Assembly: GCA_958295715.1 (NCBI GenBank)
Contig: OY282371.1
Location: 1,187,183 to 1,251,182 of the forward strand
Origin: an uncultured Dehalococcoidia bacterium
GTDB lineage: Bacteria; Chloroflexota; Dehalococcoidia; Lucifugimonadales; GCA-2712585
Direction of reading: 5' to 3'
DNA length: 64,000 bases
The position numbers and the translations under genes were made by a program. The notes below the pieces were generated by a model. It worked only from the letters and a program-made list of their open reading frames with translations. It made no database searches and was not told the DNA's origin. Shown here in pieces: positions 63,690 to 64,000 of the stretch; position 1 is the first letter of the stretch; each line of letters opens with the position of its first letter.

Positions 63690-64000
63690 CGCAGCCGCCT
63701 TCCAAAGTGCAGTTCCAGGTGGTCCAGAAGCTCAGCGCGGGCCGCGTCGACGTCGGCCCCGTCGAGGACGTGGACGTAGAGGGAGCGCCGGTCCGTGGAG
63801 AAGTCAACGGATATGGTCCCGGGGGTGAGGGTGATTGAGTTCGCCAGTATCGTCTGCTCAAACTCCCCCATCTCTCCAAGGTGAATCCTGAGAAGGGCCG
63901 GCCGCACGGGGCGCCGGAAGGAGAGGAGCAGGAAGGCGACCCTCAGGTTGGAGCGGACTATGGCCCAAGCGTACAGGGTCATGCCTATGGCCGCGTCTAG
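63665..64000 (-). CDS. mnhE: Na+/H+ antiporter subunit E, C-terminal part (cut by window edge)
   Basis: The frame stays open to the right edge, so the gene is incomplete at its 5' end. The visible part has a membrane segment (AIVRSNLRVAFLLL) and the MnhE/MrpE signature LANSITLTPGTISVDFS, then LYVHVLDG. The ATG at 63980-63982 lies too far inside the family's usual length to be the true start; the first membrane helices are missing. It is cotranscribed with mnhF and mnhG. Confidence 0.88.
   Translation of the reverse strand, partial: LDAAIGMTLYAWAIVRSNLRVAFLLLSFRRPVRPALLRIHLGEMGEFEQTILANSITLTPGTISVDFSTDRRSLYVHVLDGADVDAARAELLDHLELHFGRRLRWWTSPST

Overview
The window looks like a chromosomal contig from a GC-rich bacterium of the Chloroflexota, most likely a Dehalococcoidia/SAR202-type lineage. 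This is inference. It rests on the tmRNA tag (GEREFALAV, close to the GERELVLAG tag I recall for Dehalococcoides), an archaeal-type cofactor-independent phosphoglycerate mutase, an LL-diaminopimelate aminotransferase next to dapF, hydantoinase/amidase/amidohydrolase genes, lipoprotein binding proteins with Thr/Pro linkers, and intergenic spacers full of short GC-rich palindromic repeats. No plasmid, phage or transposase gene is visible.

Layout. 1-5.6 kb (minus): purine synthesis (purC fragment, purB, a MtnX-like HAD phosphatase, purE, purD, guaA). 5.7-11.8 kb (plus): a tight operon with tsaC, an odd prenyl-synthase-like protein, pgk, apgM, tpiA and miaA, joining lower glycolysis with tRNA modification. 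12.1-20.6 kb (plus): dapF, a small membrane protein, dapL, hflX, a lipoprotein S41 protease, smpB with its partner tmRNA, and a lower-GC nuclease-like gene just after the tmRNA. 20.7-31.3 kb: two divergent amidohydrolases, then a minus-strand catabolic operon (hydantoinase B and A, DHDPS-like lyase, two deaminases, thioredoxin-like lipoprotein, amidase). 32-46.6 kb: oligopeptide-type ABC transport (two binding lipoproteins, two permeases, two ATPases), a second amidase, tRNA-Thr, a TPR lipoprotein with an apparent frameshift, an S41-family protein that has lost its catalytic residues, and a gluzincin-type peptidase. 46.7-51.4 kb: dnaN, a long block of degenerate repeats, a small HTH regulator and an AIR-synthase-like gene preceded by a 112-bp tandem repeat. 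52-64 kb (minus): MFS exporter, threonine dehydratase, a 1499-residue GHKL-ATPase/SF2-helicase protein (candidate defence gene), a three-gene 2-oxoacid:ferredoxin oxidoreductase, and the mnhE-F-G part of a Na+/H+ antiporter.

The most unusual feature is structural. At three unrelated genes (hflX, the dppC-like permease and an amidase) the 3' end, including the stop codon and some following spacer, has been copied downstream in tandem: 4 copies at 85 bp, 8 copies at about 73 bp and 2 copies at 89 bp. None of these periods is a multiple of three. A fourth array multiplies the region just upstream of a gene. Other points of interest are the pseudo-protease, the GHKL-helicase fusion, a DnaA-box-like site inside the dnaN promoter, and hflX with no standard start codon.
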